DNA of 64,000 nt from Astropecten irregularis. Taxonomy: Eukaryota > Echinodermata > Asteroidea > Paxillosida > Astropectinidae. Positions 43,139 to 57,000 of this stretch are shown in pieces. Location: the NCBI GenBank assembly GCA_963971285.1, contig OZ020246.1, forward strand, positions 8,601,217-8,665,216, written 5' to 3'. How positions within the stretch are numbered: the first letter of the stretch is position 1; each line of letters opens with the position of its first letter. The notes under the pieces are model-generated. The model was not told the DNA's origin. It did no database searches and saw only the letters and a program-made list of their open reading frames with translations. The position numbers and the translations under genes were made by a program.

Positions 43139-44599
43139 TATCATCTGATACACGTTTTATGAGTATAACAATATTTCGTCTATTTGAGAAGCCATTCACA
43201 TCAAACGAAACTGGCCAGTGAATATATAGTGATGTGTTCCTGCAGTCAAGTAACGATCGAGTTTCACCTCAACTTCTCCGGTCGCATGCACGATTCCCAC
43301 GAACAGGCCACTACACTTGTGAGTGTGATGAGTGTGGGTCGTATAGCTAGCGAGGAGGCCATGACCCCAAGAGCATGGGTATGTGATATGCCAGTTCATA
43401 CACTCTTGCTTCGTCGCGAATAAGACACATTGATGTAAAAACATTATAGTCTTACCTTCAATCGACCAAGATGAAACTAAAGTAGACATAAATCCGTGTG
43501 TAAAACCGTCAGCATGAATGTTGCCTTCTAGAGGACTGTGCCTATTCTCTCATATCCTTGTGGTAGTTAGTGGAGACACTTCATTGAAGTGCGAACAAGA
43601 TGACGAATTTGTTTGCACTACTATACCGGAAGTCTTACGACCTTCCCAGAATAATGAGATGTACGTGCTATGATCATGGAGGTAGATGGTGCTATACAGC
43701 GTGAGGTGGTTTCTAGGAGGTACCGATGAGGCGGTACGGTGTGAGTGCCTGAGTGGGCTGTATGGGGGTGCGCCAGCAGGTTGGGTTTATGGGTCTGATC
43801 ATAGGGCGAGCGGCACTCCATCACCATACACACGTACCACATCGTCTGAAGTCGCCGAAAGTATTACAGAGCGCCTTGAGGGGATAAGCACAGCAGATCA
43901 CTGACACCCAACCGCTGAGCCGTCTTAAAGGGATTAGAAAGACTGAGCTGGTAGTGGCTGCTTTTAGAGAGTGCGTGGTGCTGTAAACCTGTTCTTCCTA
44001 ACTTTGTGACTTATTGCAGGCTCAGACAATCCCTCACAAACAAGTCTACGTCTCATTCAGGCTCTAGAGTGTCTAAATCTTATTACATGGTGAAAGATCA
44101 TGGACTGAGACCAAATTAAAGAAGACTACTGAAGTACTTCGATCATCATTTGATGTTCGATGTTTGAAATTAAAAAAAAGTACAAGAATGTGATACACTT
44201 GTTTCGGGAACTAAATACATCCACCCTCCACCCCATCATGGAGGCGTTCCTTTCAATCATCCATGCAGGGCTTCAACTTTATCCTTAAATAAATATGTAT
44301 AGACTCCGGCAACGATAGTGTCAGTTGTTTCAAGGAAATTGAAATGCCTTCTCGAACATTGTGAAGTGGAATTAAGGGTTGCCGTTAATAAATATTGTCC
44401 GAAATTATATCCATCTTTAATAATGATATTGTGATCATTCTTGGTTGTTCTCAAGATGTAGCTTGATGACATTTTCAAGCATGTTTTTAATTTGAGAATG
44501 AGTACCATGGTCCTCAGTCAAAACATGCAATTGGCTGTTATGTTCAGGGTCAGTTTCACGTATTGTCAAATGCCGCTGGAGAAAAATAACCATAATGAC

Positions 44600-45010
44600 C
44601 TCGGCTATCCCAGGGTCAAGCTGGTAAAGGCGTCTGCACGAGGAAGCAGAAGTCGCAGGTTCGAATCCCATCACCGAAACGTTTTTCTCCATCGGCAGCT
44701 CGAAAAAAATACCTATGCCGTCCTTTTCATACGTATGTGTATTACTATAACCGAGGATGGGACCTTGAAGAAACTTTCCCATAGGGTTGTGCACAAACTA
44801 ACTGACATATTTCTAAATGATCCTCCAAATCAATGAACTTGAAATTGTCATTTTGTTCATATTTAGAGCATTCTCTGTCTTCTATTAAAATATGGGCAGT
44901 AAGGTAGCTGGTACCTTAGGGAGACATCGAAAAGTCTCCCTAAGTCCTGATGTCTCCGTAATGTCCACTTTTAGACGCTAACGTGTTTCCTTAATACCCC
45001 ATTTGTAATT
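44600..45010 (+). mobile_element. SINE-E copy with tRNA-like head
   Basis: Head with GGGTCAAGCTGGTAAAGGCG and B-box GGTTCGAATCCC, then the same body as 19731-20041. Confidence 0.7.
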
Positions 45011-45970
45011 ATTAGGGTAAACCTGAATGATAATCTTTACCTCGTCACTATTTTCGTCTCCTCTTCCGATCTCACCTGATGTCGGTTAAAAATAATTTGT
45101 GCTTTTTCTAATTCGGTAATAAAAACATTGAATTTTGTTATTGCATGAAAATAGATCCTCTTGACTCAATTAAACTGTTGCTAAACATAGTCCCCTTTAT
45201 TCTGTATTTATCATGAACTGTAGCTGAAGATAAGCTTTCACAGAAAGGCTTCTTTGTTGTGATTGACTGTAGATGATAAAAACAAAATTAATAGACCAAA
45301 CAAATTGATAAATTTATGAGAGTTCTATTTTCCAATTCCAACAGTCTGCTGTGGTTGGAAAGTTGGTTTTTATGTTAATATTTACAATAACTACGATATA
45401 AATCCGACAGTTTTGATCTGGTTGTCTTGTTTAATTTGACGGTGTGGTATATACATGTACATAGTATAAATAGCATGTGCATAAATAGCATGCATGTGCT
45501 AAAATAGACCGATGATGCTTTTTGCGGCGTTCTACTGATATTAATACAATACATGTAGATAAGGCATTGTTCATCTTTTGTTCTCATGTTTACACTTGTT
45601 TTTATTTGGTGAACAGATAACATTCAGACTACCTATACTTGTATCTATTTTCTTGTATACATTTGATTGTTTTCAATAAATATATATAAATATATTATAT
45701 CTTGTTAATAAGTAGGTTTATGCAATTATAGATTCAAAGTACAGTATAAAGTAAAATTTGAATATATCTGACGGGAATTTTCATTGGACTATATAGGCCT
45801 ACAGGAAAACAATATCATATCCCTGTGGCTCACTGTTTGTCCTATCTTTAAAAGCAGTAATGTATACATGACAACCTAAGTTATGGAATTTGCAACGTAG
45901 CCTCCGTTAGGCCTATTTGTGTATGTTATAGAAGTACATGTATAATATGTTGTAGTGGTTCGAGTCTTAT

Positions 45971-46453
45971 GGTGCACCACACTAAATAGTGTACGTCCCA
46001 TTGACTTTTGTGTAAAATACCTCAACTTCACAGTTCAAAATAAAATGTTTCACCTAGAAGTCTCTCAGTGTTTGGTGCAATAATGCAAAACGTAGTTTGG
46101 ACCCTCATCTACATGATTCTTTTCAATTTTTGGTTATAGGTAACCGATCAGATTTTTTGCTAATTGCCCAAAGTAAAAAACATCCCCAAAATGTCCATTT
46201 TCCCAAACCAACTTGCAGCCGGTTTTCATGAAGCAACCCACCACGTTCAAAACAATGTAGGGCCACATTTTAAGCCAAAATTTCTCAATTCTCCACAACA
46301 GGCTGAAACACTGAACTCCAGGTTGTGAAAACCAGTCATAATTACACAATGCACGACCCCCCAAATTGCTTATTTTAAAAACATTTAAGGGTACACAGAA
46401 TATGATAATCAGCTCGGCGCATTGATGTTTGAGCTATTTAGTGTGGTGCACCC
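45971..46453. mobile_element. Family I inverted-repeat element copy 1
   Basis: Ends GGTGCACCACACTAAATAGT and complement. Body with AAATGTCCATTTTCCCAAAC and GCAGCCGGTTTTCATGAAGC, shared inverted with 47340-47811. Confidence 0.8.
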
Positions 46454-46507
46454 TTATAATCTGTCTTGACAGGTATACCGCCATTTACACAGTACACTTG
46501 ATCACAT

Positions 46508-46757
46508 GGGGCCAATTAATTTCATAGAGCTGCTTAGCAAAAACAAAAATCGCTAAGCATGACATTTCTGTCTTAATAAAAACCGGATTAACAACAAAAT
46601 GTCCATGTGTTTTTGTGCATCAATTACAGTTGTTCTTTGGCTGTTGTTCGCTGACCATGAATATCAAATCGAATTTTCAGTGGTGGATTATTTTATTGGG
46701 CAAGCCATTTTTGTGCTAAGCAATTTTTTGTGCTAAGCAGCTTTATGAAATTGGCCC
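46508..46757. mobile_element. MITE B copy 6
   Basis: GGGGCCAATTAATTTCATAG to ATGAAATTGGCCC. Confidence 0.8.
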
Positions 46758-47167
46758 TGCAACTAGGGATTCCTCAAGGATCAGTGCTGGATTCACACCT
46801 TCTTATAATTATGATGTACCATGACTCTATCAATGGTAGTTTTGATTTTTTTTCCGTTGCCTAGGCCTATAGCATGCAATGGATGACACTTGACACAAGA
46901 CAGCAGGTCATCTTCAGGACAGCGAGGAGTCATCTTCATCTTCCTCTTTATCTGCTTGTCCCACCACGCCCGGTGGATCTTGCAAGCAGTGACACGAAAA
47001 TGAATGGGTGCCTAGAGTCACCGGAGCTCCTGAAGTCATCCGAAAATTGCCATGATATGACACACGACGGCACAAGTATGCATGCTTTCAGACTTTCTTG
47101 GTTTGGATACTCAAACAGCTGTCGTGCGAGGGCGCTCTCATTTACACACCGATAGAGTCCCTTTATT

Positions 47168-47297
47168 GGGTGCATTCGTTTAGCTCACCCGGGTCGACAC
47201 CAGTCAACCTCGTCCCCCATTCTCTCGCTTGTTTTGTGCAGTAAAACACGACCATTCCCAGAAACGGCTGACCCGGGGAAGCTAAACGAATGCACCC
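47168..47297. mobile_element. Short foldback J
   Basis: GGGTGCATTCGTTTAGCT and its exact complement; inside, an inverted CACCCGGGT / ACCCGGGG pair. It lies between the two family I copies. Confidence 0.75.
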
Positions 47298-47339
47298 ATT
47301 ATAAAGGGAATCTACACACCGACGGGCGCACTGTGGGCG

Positions 47340-47811
47340 CACTCTACTAAATAGCTCAAAAAACAATGCGCCGAGCTGATTATCTGTATTATTCTGTGTA
47401 CCCTCTTTTTTATACGCAATTTGTGGGGTCGTGCAATTAATATATTGTGTAATTATGACGGGTTATCCCAACCTTGGGGTTCAGTGCTTCAGCCTGTTGT
47501 GAAGACTTGAGAAAGTTTGGCTTAAAATGTTGCCCTACGTTGTTTTGAACGTGGAGGGTTGCTTCATGAAAACCGGCTGCAAGTTGGTTTGGGAAAATGG
47601 ACATTTTGGGGGTGTTTCTTGGGGCAATTAGCAAAAAAATCTGATCGGCTAACAAATCAAAGATTGATAGGAATCAGGTAGATGAGGGTGCAAACTTTGT
47701 TTTGCATTATTGCACCAATCACTGAGAGACTCCTGGATGGGATTTTATGAACTGTGAAGTTGAGGTATTTTACACTAAAGTCAATGGGACACTATTTAGT
47801 GTGGTGCACCC
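47340..47811. mobile_element. Family I element copy 2, inverted
   Basis: Reverse complement of 45971-46453 along its whole length, ending ACTATTTAGTGTGGTGCACC. Confidence 0.8.
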
Positions 47812-48035
47812 GAAGACTTCCTGCAGAGAATACCCTCTGTGTGGTGCTGATACTGATAAAGTGATAGTCAATAACTAGCTGTAAACCTTTTATGATAATC
47901 TTTCACCCTTGCACTGTGTGAAGGTCGGGCGGAATACCGATAGTTAACTCAACAAATCAAAAACAAACAAAAAATCCCTATTGTACTGATCGCAGTTGAA
48001 CTGAGGCAAAGGCAGTACATTTTGTGATTTTCAAG

Positions 48036-51000
48036 ATGGAGTTACTCTCTGGGATTATGTACGTGGTTGCGATGTTCGTGCTAGCGTACCTAGCAGTGAA
48101 TTTAGCCGTGCCGGACGGGGGCCCTTTGCATGGATCCTACGCCGTCCCAGGTCGATGGTACTCCCTCAAATACTGCATCACCCACTTCCTGCTGTGGTGG
48201 AGTCAAGGAAGGAAACATAACATCAAGAGGAGAGCATTGGACTACAACCTGCTTCAAGAAAAGATGAGAGTAGTTGGCAAGATGGAATCTTTCAATGGAC
48301 ACGAGAAGGTATAAGCCGTCTTCCTTTGAGTTTGTGTGCATTTAATTTGTTTAAGTAACATACAAAGGTATCATGAATATTAAATGACAGTTTTGGTTGG
48401 GGAATCGATAATATGCAAACTGTATAATATATATTCTATATAATCTATAAATATTCTATAATATTTATAGAATCATTTAATATTCATGATTTATACTGCG
48501 GTACCCGCCACGATATTGGATTCGATTCACACTGCTGACCCCAGCTATAGGCTTTGTGGCCTAGCGGTATGGCATCTGCACTAGTAAGCAGGAGGTCGTG
48601 GGTTCGAATCCCACCTCAGCCAGCAGGTGATATTTCCACGTGCACTCACAAGCACTGAGTATACAGTGTTCATCCACGTCGGTGAAAGGGCAAGCCTAAT
48701 TTGCATATAAAAAGGTATTGTACCGCATGTCGACTGCTTCCATTGCATAACCGTCTTTAATACTTTACCGATTCAATACCTCAGTCAGGTTTTTGCCAGT
48801 TTTTCCACTGTGTCTACATCGGATAAAGGCTGTCTTATGGCTAAGACGTGACTTTTCATCCGATAAAAGGCCATGCACCTGTGTTAAGCGCGGTAATTTA
48901 TGCTAACTCTTAGATTTTAGAAACTTGAGGATAAAACTAAACATTAATTGTTTAAAACCTTTCAAAATGATGTTTAATTATTCGTTATTTGTTTGTGTTT
49001 AGGGCCACAATTCCTTGTATATCAATGGATGCGACCAAGAAGGTAAGACACGCATCGTGGCACGAATAGCCATCCAGCCCAATGACCAACGAGAAGTCTG
49101 GTTCCTACTCCGTCTACCGGGTATTGGCGACCTGGTGCTCCCAGGGCATCCCGACTGCCTGGTGGACAACGTTCAGCCAGGGGAAGGGTTCAGAGGGGCG
49201 GGGCTTAGCTGTACGCCCATCGACCCGCTGCGAACATGGAGGATTGCTTTTAATGGCATGTGCAGGTAATGATACAAATAGTCTTGTGTTCAGTTTTAAT
49301 GCTATTTGCTCTTCATAGGCTCCTATCTCTGATGATAAAACGTGCAAACATATTTATCTTAGGATGTTGTAAATTGTAAAACTTAACTTAGCAATACTGT
49401 TATGGTAAATTTCTTTTTGCACGTGTGCATTTGTGACGTTGTCAAATATTACGTTTGCACTTCCATTATAATTGTAAGCGTTGCTGTATTGTCCAGTTAA
49501 ATTTGCCGGCTGATTTCATTCGAAATTTAAGATCACGGCTGCAAAATAATGTGAAGTATTTTGTTCAAAGGGTATGCCGTTAATTGATGCACAAGTGCGG
49601 CCGAACATTTGACACCCTTGCTCGGACTGTGACCAGGGATCGATTTCATGAAGCCCTGCGATCGAACGTAACTCGAGTTACGAAGGATAACCTATCGTAG
49701 GGGACCTATCCCACAATGGGCTTCAATGCATCAAAAGTCCTACGATTGGTAGTGAGTTTATACCAAAAAGTTTGGTGAAATTGAACCCTGGGATATTTCT
49801 GCGAAGAAAACAATAACCAAATCAAATATGTATTGAAGTATAGACAATTGTTTTTGTAAATGTTGTGAATAAAGGTAGGCCTACCTAGTGTAAAGGTCTC
49901 CTTTCATCGTTTTCCTATCAGCAGGTTGGGTCGGGTGAAGCCCAAAGGTTGTGTCCAATGTTTGAGTACCAAGTTGTCATTAATCGCAGTGTAACCAACT
50001 GAGTTCACTTTGGGACCAGTCATTGTATCGATCTTATAAGTTTGATTTGTTTATTTTCTATATGGGCATACATCATAAAACTGAAGCAAAGGTTATAGAC
50101 ATAAATATCAAACACGAGTTGAGATCTGTACACTTTTTACACTGCAAAGCCAATCTCCAGAATTTTAAATACTCGAGAGTTTCCCGGGATTATTTTACCC
50201 CGCCAACACCCCAGCAACCATTCACACTTCTGAGACCCATTTGGTAACTCAAAAAAGTAGCACCCCTTGGATCTCGGCTTTGACACTTTTCCCGAGCAGG
50301 GGTAAACGTAAATTCCCCGGGGAAAGGCATGTATTCTCCGTTAATTTCTTTTTTTTGGTAGTGTGAAAGGTTCGACCAAAATACACCGGCAATTAGTTTC
50401 CAATGGGAAACTTTGGAAGATGGAGAACCGGTCTTCAAGTCAACAGCGCACGCGCAGGCAACGAGCGCATGCATGCTCACTATTTGTCTCGATACGAGTG
50501 AAAGTGGGAGGGGCATAAACAGCTCCTCTGAATTCGAATGGATCCGTTCTGTTTCGTTATTACTTTATAATATACTTACCTTCATATATTTGTCTGTTTG
50601 CGAAGAATTGGAATACGTGACGAATGGAGTGAGAATGATGACAGGCCATTGGTCCACGTTCGCTGTATTTTATTGTAAGTAATCAATTGAGGTTAACCGA
50701 GCATTGAATCAATTTTTCAATCCATACTCCTACCAACCAATTAGCGTACATGGGACCAACCGATCAACCAACCAATAAATAACCAATTCATCTTTAAAGT
50801 ATAAACTAGGCATCCAACCGACCATGGATCATTCCAGTCAAAGAAGCCATTTTCAAAAAAACATCCCTCTGCAAAGCGGCTGAAATAGACCCACTTTCTC
50901 ACCCAATTGCATCACAAATGATCACAAATGGAAGCCCAGAGTCCAGGCAGGAGGTCCAGTGCCATATTTCTTCAATTCCTCATTTTTTATAGCTCTCAGA

Positions 51001-54000
51001 ACTCTCTTATTTAAAATATATTGAGTGCTTAACTTTTATTAATGAGCTCGGCGCACGGATTTTGGGACTATTTACTTGGGTGCACCCCTATCCATCCAGC
51101 CAGGCAGCCAGCCATTTAGCTATACCATAGCCTACCATTCCACTGAAGCACCAAAAATACCACATTTTGTTCCGATTCCCCACTCATATTTAACTTTTGC
51201 TTCAGACAGATAGAGTGAATTGACACACACAACTATAAATTGATTTACATCAAATTCACAATCCACCATTTCTGAAGATTATCAATTATTGTCTGTTTCA
51301 GGTGGAGTGCGTTTACAACATTCTACGATTTTGCAAGTGACGTAAATCTTGGACTAGCTGCAGGTTCAATATCCAGTGAGAAATGGACACAGAACTTTAT
51401 CTACAAATGTCTGAAGTAAGTTGATATGTACAGAAGGCTATGGGCGTTTACGAAACGGAGGCTCAGGCTCAGGCTCAGGCTCCAGCTCTGACATCCATAT
51501 GCTGAAAATAAAGGTTGTGTTTTTTTCATTGAAGCTAAAGCTCTTTTTGTTCTTTTTCAAACTAGAAAATCTACTCCAGAACCGCAGCCAAATGCCTCTG
51601 TTTTGATACCCGTTATTTCAGAATGGATTCACGAAATGGAGCCGGAGCCTGAGATGGAGCCTGAGCCTCTGTTTCGTAAACGCCCTATGTGTATTGGACG
51701 TTTGTTAGAAATTTTCACGGCAATTACAAAAAGATTCCGCCTTTTTCATTCGCTCTTACTTGATCACTGATTGAATATGTTTAATTAAAATTGATTTCTT
51801 TTTACTAAGATTTTTTAAAATTAGAATTGATTTGAAACAATTTTCCTCCGTTTCCAGTATGCAACAGGATCACTACACCCAGTTCGGAATGATACACGGA
51901 ACAGTTCAAGTGGAGGACCAGGAAGAGATCTCACTGCTCATGCGCGGTGTCAAAGAACGTCTGATTGGTAAACAAGTTTACCTTATTTGCATATTAGCAA
52001 ATAATTGTCACGATGACTTCACCGTTCAATACATTTGAGATTCCCACTCATCAAAACATTTTTTTTTACATATTACTTTGGAGAAAAACTAGTACACATT
52101 TATGATTTTATTTTTCTCTGTTTATTTTTTTTATGTTGAACTAAGATTAAAGTTACGATTAGAAACTCCTAAATCCAAAAATCTGTCCAGAAAAAAATGA
52201 GGTAATCTAATTCTCTCATTTTGTTTTAGGCGAGGAACAGTTGCATAATATGCATACTCATATCTCGAATTACATCGTGCTTGAGGTAAGAAGGAATATA
52301 AACTATGTTCTATGGAAGGTACTGTATAATGGTTTCGTATTTCTTATCGTGACAATTTACTAGTGATTATGACCGCTATAATTATTTGCTCGTTTGATTG
52401 ACCACAACGTTGTTGTTCTTGCTCAAAATAAATTTGAATCATGTTGAAGAGATTGTTGTTTCTCGCTGGTACTTGTAATATTTTCTCATGCAGTTTATTG
52501 CGTTGGTTTCTATGTACAGAACGGCAGTTGTGTGTATACTGGGGCGTCATGTACACCAGGGAATTTGACAAAGTAAGTTAACAACAGTACCACTGTAAAA
52601 CAACATATACATCAGCCACAGTAGCCATTTTTGTTGGAGAAATCAACAATCGTTTTCGAAACTTATTATTTAACTTGGCAAAGTATATCTTCTAAGGTAA
52701 GGGTTGCCTCCTGATTTGCCAATGATACTATCCAATGCTACAAAATGAATGCAAAGTCCAAAATCGAGGGATTATTTTCACTAAATGAGCTAGACAAGAT
52801 TTTTCCAACGGTGCATAACGTACATTTTGAATAATTCATCTTTTATTAGTCTGTTGAAAGTTTAACCCTTTACTGTCTTTAAACACTGTTTGTGTAGCGA
52901 AAGTTTAACCCTTTACTGTCTTTAAACACTGTTTGTGTAGCGAGACGTCAGGGTTCATGATGAAGGCGGTTGGTGACGTCATCCCTGCGTCATCTGTTGA
53001 CCTCCAATTGGCTGTTCTCATGGAGAATGCAAATGACATACCCAATAACTTCACTTACACCATGAAGCCCGAAAGTAAGTTTTTATCGTAAAGGTAATAT
53101 CATACTTTGGTTTTTGTTAAAGAAGTACAGATTCATGGGCAAAAATATCAAGACAGATACAGTAACAGTCATCTGTGAAAATTTCAGTCCCATACGGTGC
53201 GCACATTTTGAGCAAACAGTGGAAAAACAGCCACAGTATTTCTTAAGTCTTTTCTCTTTTATTTTTGATCTTTTAAAAGATCAAAAAGATTTCGGTTTTT
53301 GTTTGACTAATTTCTGGATAAATACACCATTTCAGGCGAAAAGAGTTTAACAGTATGTTTCTACTACCACCATCTTCATACCCTGTAAGTTATACGTGAA
53401 TCTGTGAACATGTCTGTTTTGGTTTCTTACCAAAGTATAATACTACCTTTTAAACAAATCTAATTTGTTGTTGATCGATTGGAATTGATGGCAAGGATAT
53501 AAAAGGACCACAATATTATGTTCTCAATTATGTTATGTCCAAGTTTTATCCGGGAATTGTTTTTATAATCATTATTGACAGCTGGAAAGAGACTAGACAT
53601 TAAAGTGCACATTGAAGACACGATTTACTTCAACATGGGGAACGACTGGTGTGTGAGGCTAGGCCAAGGTCTAAGCCGATTCACTGTCAACAGCGTGCAG
53701 GGATGGGGCGTGTGCCAGACTCTTAAACGGTAAGCGTATGGTTAACAGAACCAGACTATAGTGAACTTTATGACACCAACTAAAAATTTCCACTTAGATT
53801 CGAGATAAAGTTTGGTATTAATAACAAAATAAGCAGTTCAATCAAAGTTCACTACAATAACATATCTGTATGTGATTGGCAACTCATACAAGTAGCATTA
53901 AGGGCTATCTTTATCCATATTATAACTAACTAACCAACTAACTAATAATGATGATTATAATTTATTAATTAAAAAGCCGTATCCTTTTTTAGTGATCCCC

Positions 54001-57000
54001 CGTGTACCGTTCCCAGGTTGCAGCATTGCTGCGTGTATCATTGAAACGATCCTTGGGGTGTGGCGGTGTGTGCGTGGTTTCATGGCTTCTGACTGCCAAA
54101 CGAACCAAGATAACTGACTATTGGGGTCACCAACAACATAGGCTGGGTGGCTCAGTTGGTAGAGCTGCGCCTGTACGGTATTCAGGATGTCGCCGGTTCG
54201 AATCCCGCTCCAGTCAATTTTTCTTTGTTCACTTTTCAATTTCTCTGCACTTGCTGCCTGACTTGAGAAAACAAAACTTCCAAATGGACCGGTCTTGAGC
54301 TGCCACTTCTGCATATTAAAAACTTTGTCGCATCTGCTCGTCACTGAAATCGTTGCGGCATTTCATACAGGAACTGCCATATGCGTATTGCACCCCGCGC
54401 TAAACATATCGCTATAGTTCGAGTTGTGAGTAACATTTCATACCATCTCGGTCTGGAGTTTAATTTACATAAGTTCCTCTATACAGTAAACTAAAATTCA
54501 ACAACAGTTTTATCCCGAAACACCTTGTAAATTCGGTGGGAAAAAGGTCTTAAAACTGTCGGTTTTGTCTAGTTTTCGCTCTTCGCGTATGAATCACACG
54601 CAAAATGTACGAGTTTTTGGTGGAGTACGTTCGCTAAATTCAACAGCGCAAATAAACAAGAGGCCCTTCTAATCCATCTCGGTCGGAGTTTTATTCAGTA
54701 TAAAATTCTGCAGATGTTCATGTAAAAGTCATTTTGATTGGTCTAGAGGAAGGTCTTGTAAATTTGCAACCAATTGAAAAACGCGTTTCTTTTCAGAATG
54801 CTCTCTGGCCTGGTGCGGTCACGTCAGTGACTCGTGTGTGCACGTGTACGTGTACGTGTATACAATATACATTGCTACACGTCACCCCACATTTCTTCCG
54901 TTGCTTTCGTCAAATTTTCTTCAATAAAATCACCACTTCACCTTTTATATTCGATAAGTATTAGTACAGATATATTCAGTCGACATTTTATTGTGTTTTG
55001 GATGTTGTAACATATTTTTGGATGTGAGAAAAGCAAGGACTTCTGAAGCAACCTTTTTGACTTCTTGTCAAGCTCGAACGTAGGCCTACGTATAGTACGT
55101 GCTGCATGTGCAGTGGGTGGACGGGACCAAACGGAGGGGTGTTCTCTTAATAATATACAACAGAAAGCTCGGAGAGTGCGATAGAAAACTGCTTTTCATC
55201 TGATCAGACATTCTGTTAGAAGCTGATGGATGTTTTGAATTAGATTTTTTTTCAACTGTTTTCAAATGTTAAATTGCATTGCCATAATTTTCGAAAGCAG
55301 GGGTGCTTTTCAACTGTTCAAAAAAAAATCAACTCTTTTGAAATGTTAAAATGTTAAAATTACTGAATAACTAGCTTTTATTCTATTGATTTCTTATTGT
55401 TATCAATAGAGCAATGTACATGTGTTCCCTAATCGTGTGGTAACCTTGTGACATGCCTTCTATTGTGACGAAGAAATAACAATAAATTAATATGTCTTGT
55501 GTGTTTCCAATATACAAAGTAGAGATTTCCTTTTGTGTGAAGCTTTTGTGAGGCTTCCCACCCCTACTTGGACACAATGGTATAACCCATAAGATCGATG
55601 CTATGCACAGTGCAGGGGGCACACACAGTGCATGTGTGTGACAATTGTTTTCTGCTCATTTAGACCTGAAAGTTTTTAATATGCATCTTCAACTGACCAC
55701 CCAGTGTCTAGGAGTGAGATATCTCTCTGAAAGACATCTCTCCATGTAGTGTTAGGCCGACCACGTCTTTTAGGCCGACCACATCATAAAATGACTATCA
55801 TACCTAAAGTATAAGAAACAATTTGATTTGACTGTTTAAATCTTAGGCTGGAAAAAGTCTCCATTCTTTATACTTCTCCATACCAATTTTTTCAGATGGA
55901 ATTTTTTTTTTGCACTTACTGCAGGTATGAAGGCGGTAGACCGATGCAGGCAAGAGAGCCTGTACCCAAATTATACATGGAACCAATTGATGATGGGTCA
56001 GCTAGTGGATCTTTGGTTCTACCACTGACCGCTAGTTCATGTCAAATATCAACACTGACAGGTGGAAAAGGATCACAGCTGGCTAAACTGGTATCCCTAC
56101 GCAACCAAATGCCATCACTTGAGGTACAACAACCAACGTAAAACTCGTCAGATCTTGGTTCAAACATTAGCTCATTATAAATTAAAGGTAGTATCATACT
56201 TTGGTAAGAAACCAAAACAGAAATGTTCACAGATTTACGTATAACTTACAGGGCATGAAGATGGTGCTGGTAGAAACATACCGTTATAATTTTCCGCATG
56301 AAATGGTGTATTTCTTCAGAAATTAGTAAAACAACGACCGAAAATCTTTTTGATCTTTTGAAAGATTTTTGCCCATGAATCTGTATTTCTTTGATAAAAA
56401 CCAAAGTATGATACTACCTTTACAGAAAAGTACTGATTACAACGCTCATTCACACGGCCCGATCCTAAATCAAAGATTGTGAAATTTTCATCATTTTCCC
56501 TGCTACAGTATGAAGTTCCTCCGGGGTTCTGCGTGACAACTGTTGCGTTTGCATCTCACGTACAGGTATTATAGGACAACATTATCTTCCAACATTGATA
56601 ATTTTTTGAATTACAATCTTACCGTCATTTTTAATTGGGTCATAACATTTGCGTGTCCATTACTGGTGTGTATAATAGAGTTTTAAGTTTGATATAATAA
56701 TTATGAGCTATTTCGATCGATTAAAATAATGTTTCTTCAGTCAGTTGCTGGCGTTCTAACCCTTTGAAACATGGAAGTACTATCCTATTTACCGATCCGA
56801 CGGCACGAAATACTGTCCGCCATTACTGGTGTGTCCCCGCCTGCCTTTTGTCCGGCAACAAAATAACTTGTGTAAATAAGGGTGTACGTCCCATGATTAA
56901 GGGACGGACACCCTGCAGTATAGAGTGTGGCGAACGTAAATCCTTTTGTTGCCGGACAAAATACGGGCGGGGACACACCAGTAATGGCGGGTGTTTTTTT

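Larger units (their letters stand above)
39600..48035. other. Intergenic region, repeat-rich
   Basis: SC5D and the PEP-synthase-like gene diverge from here. It holds MITE A (40142, 41489, 42791), SINE-E (44600), family I (45971, 47340), MITE B (46508) and foldback J (47168). 43180-44400 is unique and moderately GC-rich at 43680-43900 but has no recognisable coding. The promoter of the plus-strand gene should lie just before 48036. Confidence 0.5.

Noticed and set aside
43686..43904. 72-codon plus-strand frame in a GC-richer stretch
   Set aside because: No recognised motif, no acceptor or donor support, no similarity to neighbours.
46874..47155. 93-codon plus-strand frame between the family I copies
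   Set aside because: No family motif and overlapping frames on both strands; likely chance.
48555..48625. Possible tRNA gene
   Set aside because: Head of SINE-D, with the same tail as the insertion in the RT fragment.
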